DNA of 38,819 nucleotides from an uncultured delta proteobacterium. GTDB taxonomy: Bacteria; Bdellovibrionota_C; UBA2361; CAIXSY01. Where the stretch lies: NCBI GenBank assembly GCA_903922175.1, contig CAIXSY010000338.1, forward strand, positions 1-38,819, given 5' to 3'. The position numbers and the translations under genes were made by a program. The number at the start of each line of letters is the position of its first letter. Within the stretch, counting starts at the first letter, position 1. Positions 34,881-38,819 of this stretch are shown piece after piece. The notes under the pieces are model-generated. The model made no database searches and had not been told where the DNA came from. It saw only the letters and a program-made list of their open reading frames with translations.

Positions 34881-35077
34881 GTAACTGCTCAATAAACCCG
34901 GGGAATCAAGTTGTTCAAGCGTCTCTGCCTCAGTCCTCGTCACCGTCGTAGTCTTGGCCATGGTCGTACCCGAATTCAATAAGTCCGAGTAAGGGATGTC
35001 GTGGTCGTGCTCCTGGTCGACCACGAGCACGACCACGTTCGCGAATTATTAAGTTACCGGGGATAATAAGCAGATAC
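34881..35077. mobile_element. Family B hairpin element
   Basis: GTAACTGCTCAATAAACCCGGGG ... TACCGGGGATAATAAGCAGATAC; internal CGTGGTCGTGCTC/GAGCACGACCACG stem. Confidence 0.82.
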
Positions 35078-35215
35078 GAAGATCCATCCTAACCTGTTGG
35101 ATACTCAGCAGACTTTGTGCCGCTTAAAATACCCCGTTTCCGGAAAGTGAGGGGTTCAGTATTGTTTATACTGTAGATTTGTAGCTTTAAGCTTTGAGCA
35201 GTGGTTTGTTGTTTT

Positions 35216-37843
35216 ATGAGTACCGCAATTCGTCGAAAAGGTGAGCGTAAGCGCACACAGAGCAGTGCAGGTAAGGCTGGTGGATCGAACGTCGTGCGCA
35301 GGGCTTGGGCCAATGAAGCCCTCGCCCTGGCTTGCTTCGCCGTGGCCATTTTCATCCTTGTGAGTGCGCTCTCGTTTCATTTTAGCTCGCGCATGGACGT
35401 GGTTGCGCATGCCAGCCTTAGAAATCCGATGGGGCCAGTCGGGCGATTTGTAGGGACACTCCTCAGCACGTTTTTAGGCTGGGGGACGATGGTGCCGGTC
35501 GCATGGTCGGCATGGCTTGGGTATTACCTTTGGAACCGAGACGACTCTAAGCCGCTTCTTGAAATTCACTCAAAGGTGCTTCTTCCGCTCGGGCTGGCGG
35601 GGATGTTGGTTTTCTCTTGCGCTCTTCTTTCCCTACTTTGGATTAGTAGTGCCGGTGGGGCATCGGGGATTTTCATTAGTGCTCCGCTTGCTCGGCTTTT
35701 CGGAGTCCCTGGAGCGAGCTTGATTATCGGAGCGCTCCTTCTGGCGTCACTGGCAATAGCCACTCGCCAGAGCGTGGCCACTATTTCATCGGCCGTGCTT
35801 GATGTGCTCAAGGTAGTTGCACGCTTTTTTGCGATGAGCGTCCCCTATGGATGCTTTGTCGTGCTTCGCGTCACTGGGCGAGGGTTAGCAAGCGCCCTGG
35901 TATATTGCTGGCACGCGATATTTTACACCGAGAAGCAAGATGCGCCACTTCCCACGCCGCGTGTTCGTAGGAACATAATTGAAACTGGCGATAAGCACGA
36001 CGAGAAAGACGATGAGGGGAAGGTCGGCGAGGATAGTGACGAGGAGGAGCAGGACACCGAGGAGGACGAGGAGGAGCTTGGTGTCAGCGGTATTTTTGAT
36101 GGTGATCCGGCGCCTGTCAGTAATCCCACGCCCGCCGTTGTTCAGAGAGTTGTCAACGATAGCCGAGTAGGGGACTCGGAGCTACGCAAGGTGCGCAAGC
36201 GCATCGTCGAGAACTTAAAAGAGTCCGAGGCCTTTCGCGACTACGTGCTTCCGGATCTTAACCTTCTGACGCGTGGAGAGGTCACGCCGGGTGCTGAAAA
36301 TGACGAGGAGCTGCGCGAAAAATCGCGCCAGATCGAAAGCAAGCTTAGGGATTTTGACATAAACGGCAAGGTGACACAGATCCATCCGGGGCCCGTGATC
36401 ACCCTTTTTGAGTTCGAACCCGCGCCTGGCGTCAAGGTTGGACGCATCGCCTCGCTTCAAGATGATCTGGCGATGACACTCAAAGCTAGTTCGATTCGAA
36501 TTATCGCCCCGATTCCGAAGCGTGGCACCGTCGGGATTGAGGTTCCTAACCGCGTCCGAGATATCGTGCGATTGCGCGATCTCCTCGAAAGTCCGGCATT
36601 TATCCACGCCGAGTCGCTGCTCAGTGTTCCGATCGGCAAAGATACCTACGGTGAGCCCGTGGTTGTCGATATCGCGCAGATGCCACACTTGCTGATGGCC
36701 GGCACAACCGGAACGGGCAAATCGGTGTGCATCAATGCTATCTTGCTGAGCTTACTTTACAAGTCAACCCCAGCCGAGCTTGGACTAATCCTGATCGATC
36801 CCAAGATTCTGGAGCTCAGCACATATGAGGACATCCCGCACCTACGCGTTCCCGTCGTAACCGTACCACGCCAGGCTAAGGCCGTGCTCGAATGGGCGGT
36901 TAATGAGATGAACAGACGCTATCGGGTGATGCAGAAGTTCGGCGTTCGAAACATCGATAGCTACAACAAGGTCGTCGCCGGTGAGCCCACCGATGACATG
37001 CTCGCTGAAGAGGGGCCATCGCGCTTCAAGGGTGATGTCCTCGAGCTCAAGGACGAGGAGATCGTCGAGGCTGGAATTATAGATAAGCCCGATCCGGCTT
37101 CGGTGACCGGAATCGCCGATGTCGATCTACTCATGGCCGAAAAGCTCAGGCCACTGCCGAAGATAGTGATCGTTATCGACGAGCTCGCCGATCTTATGTT
37201 GACGGTGGGCAAGGATGTTGAGCAGCTGATCACTCGAATAGCCCAAAAAGCTCGCGCTGCCGGAATTCACCTTATTATCGCCACACAGCGGCCCTCGGTA
37301 GACGTGGTCACCGGCTTAATTAAAGCGAATTTCCCAGCGCGTATCTCATTTCGAGTGGCAACTCGCGTCGATTCGCGCACCATTCTCGACGTGATGGGAG
37401 CTGACAAACTGCTCGGACGTGGTGACATGTTAACCATGATTCCGGGGCAGGACGGGCTGCGTCGTATGCACGGCGCATTCGTTTCGGACAACGAGGTCAC
37501 CAAGGTAGTTAACGCCATCAAGGCTAAGGCAAAGCCAAACTACGACGAACGAATCATGGCGCTGTGCGATAAGGCACTCGAGGAGGACCGTCCCGAGAAC
37601 GGCGAAGGTGGCATCGTCGCGGACGATTACGACGACATGTATGACAAGTGCGTAGAGCTGGTCGTCGGCAAAGGACATGCCTCGACCTCGATGCTGCAGC
37701 GTGCCTTTCGACTCGGCTACAACCGTGCCGCTCGTATCATCGACATGATGGAGAGAGAAGGGGTTGTGGGACCGATGGATGGCGCCAAGCCGCGTGAAGT
37801 GCTTGTGGCGAGCGAGCAGGCACAGCGGGAGGGGACCGGCTAA
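35216..37843 (+). CDS. ftsK: DNA translocase FtsK/SpoIIIE
   Basis: N-terminal 4-TM, acidic linker, AGTTGTGKSVCINAIL Walker A, IVIDELADLM Walker B, C-terminal gamma winged helix STSMLQRAFRLGYNRAARIIDMMEREGVVGP. Confidence 0.95.
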   Translation: MSTAIRRKGERKRTQSSAGKAGGSNVVRRAWANEALALACFAVAIFILVSALSFHFSSRMDVVAHASLRNPMGPVGRFVGTLLSTFLGWGTMVPVAWSAWLGYYLWNRDDSKPLLEIHSKVLLPLGLAGMLVFSCALLSLLWISSAGGASGIFISAPLARLFGVPGASLIIGALLLASLAIATRQSVATISSAVLDVLKVVARFFAMSVPYGCFVVLRVTGRGLASALVYCWHAIFYTEKQDAPLPTPRVRRNIIETGDKHDEKDDEGKVGEDSDEEEQDTEEDEEELGVSGIFDGDPAPVSNPTPAVVQRVVNDSRVGDSELRKVRKRIVENLKESEAFRDYVLPDLNLLTRGEVTPGAENDEELREKSRQIESKLRDFDINGKVTQIHPGPVITLFEFEPAPGVKVGRIASLQDDLAMTLKASSIRIIAPIPKRGTVGIEVPNRVRDIVRLRDLLESPAFIHAESLLSVPIGKDTYGEPVVVDIAQMPHLLMAGTTGTGKSVCINAILLSLLYKSTPAELGLILIDPKILELSTYEDIPHLRVPVVTVPRQAKAVLEWAVNEMNRRYRVMQKFGVRNIDSYNKVVAGEPTDDMLAEEGPSRFKGDVLELKDEEIVEAGIIDKPDPASVTGIADVDLLMAEKLRPLPKIVIVIDELADLMLTVGKDVEQLITRIAQKARAAGIHLIIATQRPSVDVVTGLIKANFPARISFRVATRVDSRTILDVMGADKLLGRGDMLTMIPGQDGLRRMHGAFVSDNEVTKVVNAIKAKAKPNYDERIMALCDKALEEDRPENGEGGIVADDYDDMYDKCVELVVGKGHASTSMLQRAFRLGYNRAARIIDMMEREGVVGPMDGAKPREVLVASEQAQREGTG

Positions 37844-37866
37844 AGCAGCGCGAGGAACGCGCTGCT
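37844..37866. repeat. GC-rich hairpin immediately after the ftsK stop
   Basis: AGCAGCGCG-AGGAA-CGCGCTGCT. Confidence 0.85.
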
Positions 37867-37916
37867 GGCCATACGTGCCGTTTGCCCTCGAATCTCAAAT
37901 TTTGTATGCTCCTTAG

Positions 37917-38627
37917 ATGCGCATATCATTGCTCTACTTAACTCTCTTCAGCTTCCTCGTTACCAACGTCGCCACGGCCCAGTCGCGTTCTTTTGATTGC
38001 CGTGGCACTCCATGGCCGCTAAATCGCGGACAGGCGATGGTGCAGAGCGTGCAGAAAACCTATGGCGGCGTAAGCAGCTTGCAAGCCGACTTCTTGCAGG
38101 AATCTTTTCTTTCGGCACTCGATGTCAGTGAGCAGAGCTCTGGAAAGATGCAGTTTCGCAAGCCCGGGCAGATGCGCTGGGACTACCTAAAGCCAGAGGC
38201 TCAGCTCTTTCTTATTCGCGACAAGGTACTTACCCTTTTTCAGCCGAAAGAGAACCAGGTCATCCGCCAACGGGTTGAGGATGTCTTTCTAACCGACCTT
38301 CCAGCGTCGTTCATTATGGGAATCGGTGACCTAAGCCGAGATTTCAAACTTGTTGCGGCTTGCGACAACGCGGACGGCGTTGTTCTCGAATTGAGCCCGG
38401 CCCGTGCCGCGTCGGCGGACAAGGGCGATCGTGCGATCAAGACATTTAAGCTGCTTATTAATCCTTCGTCGTATCTTCCAGTTGGCGCTCGTGTGGTCGA
38501 TGTCGGCGGCAACAGCACCGCCATCCTGTTTCAAACGCCAAAGACTAATGCACTGATTCCAGATAGCACCTTTGAATTTACCGCTCCAAAGGGCGCCGAT
38601 ATCATTGAACGCACCGCAGGGGAGTAG
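37917..38627 (+). CDS. lolA: Outer-membrane lipoprotein carrier protein LolA
   Basis: Signal peptide, LQADFLQESF, KPGQMRWDY motifs; adjacent to ftsK as is common. Confidence 0.82.
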   Translation: MRISLLYLTLFSFLVTNVATAQSRSFDCRGTPWPLNRGQAMVQSVQKTYGGVSSLQADFLQESFLSALDVSEQSSGKMQFRKPGQMRWDYLKPEAQLFLIRDKVLTLFQPKENQVIRQRVEDVFLTDLPASFIMGIGDLSRDFKLVAACDNADGVVLELSPARAASADKGDRAIKTFKLLINPSSYLPVGARVVDVGGNSTAILFQTPKTNALIPDSTFEFTAPKGADIIERTAGE

Positions 38628-38819
38628 GTTAATGCCACTTAAATGCTGTAATATTTAGAGCCTGTCCGGAAATAGCGAAAGCGCGATAGGACGGGAGAAA
38701 TAAGTGAAATAGTAGAGTAGTATAAGTGGCCAATTTTGAGGTTATGCCCGAAAAAGACATGCTATAATAGGACAGACTAGTGAATTTTGAGGCTAACGTA
38801 GCCCTGTCGAACCATAACA

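Overview
38.8 kb bacterial chromosomal window, probably from a Gram-negative (LolA, FtsK and lipoprotein-like genes present); the lineage cannot be pinned down without searches. About 30 credible protein genes: surface polysaccharide/envelope functions (UDP-sugar epimerase, O-antigen ligase-like, GT4, HpnA-like epimerase, large membrane protein, SGNH hydrolase, EEP phosphatase, FrhB-like Fe-S protein), housekeeping genes (coaE, hflX, rpmE, tlpA-like, ftsK, lolA), and an unusual pair of an SPPY-less methyltransferase-like gene followed by a CobB/CbiA-like gene lacking the glutaminase cysteine. Two small genes below the ORF-track cutoff were also read: a 39-aa Cys-Cys protein with its own terminator and a 38-aa single-TM candidate. 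The most striking content is intergenic. There are at least three families of small non-autonomous hairpin elements (A, B, C) with termini of the form GTAACT(G)(C/G)TC. Several are flanked by 8-bp target-site duplications that I could read directly (CATTAATA, AAAAGGAG, GAATTTTT perfect; CAGGT[A/G]AA 7/8). Two are nested inside the stem arm of another long palindrome. A RAYT (Y1 transposase) gene is flanked by inverted REP-like arrays, one of which includes the gene's own 3' coding end. Several other hairpin repeats sit exactly on gene 3' ends and supply stop codons and C-terminal tails. No rRNA, tRNA or CRISPR array was recognised. All family assignments are by motif recognition from the translations; no database search was run.
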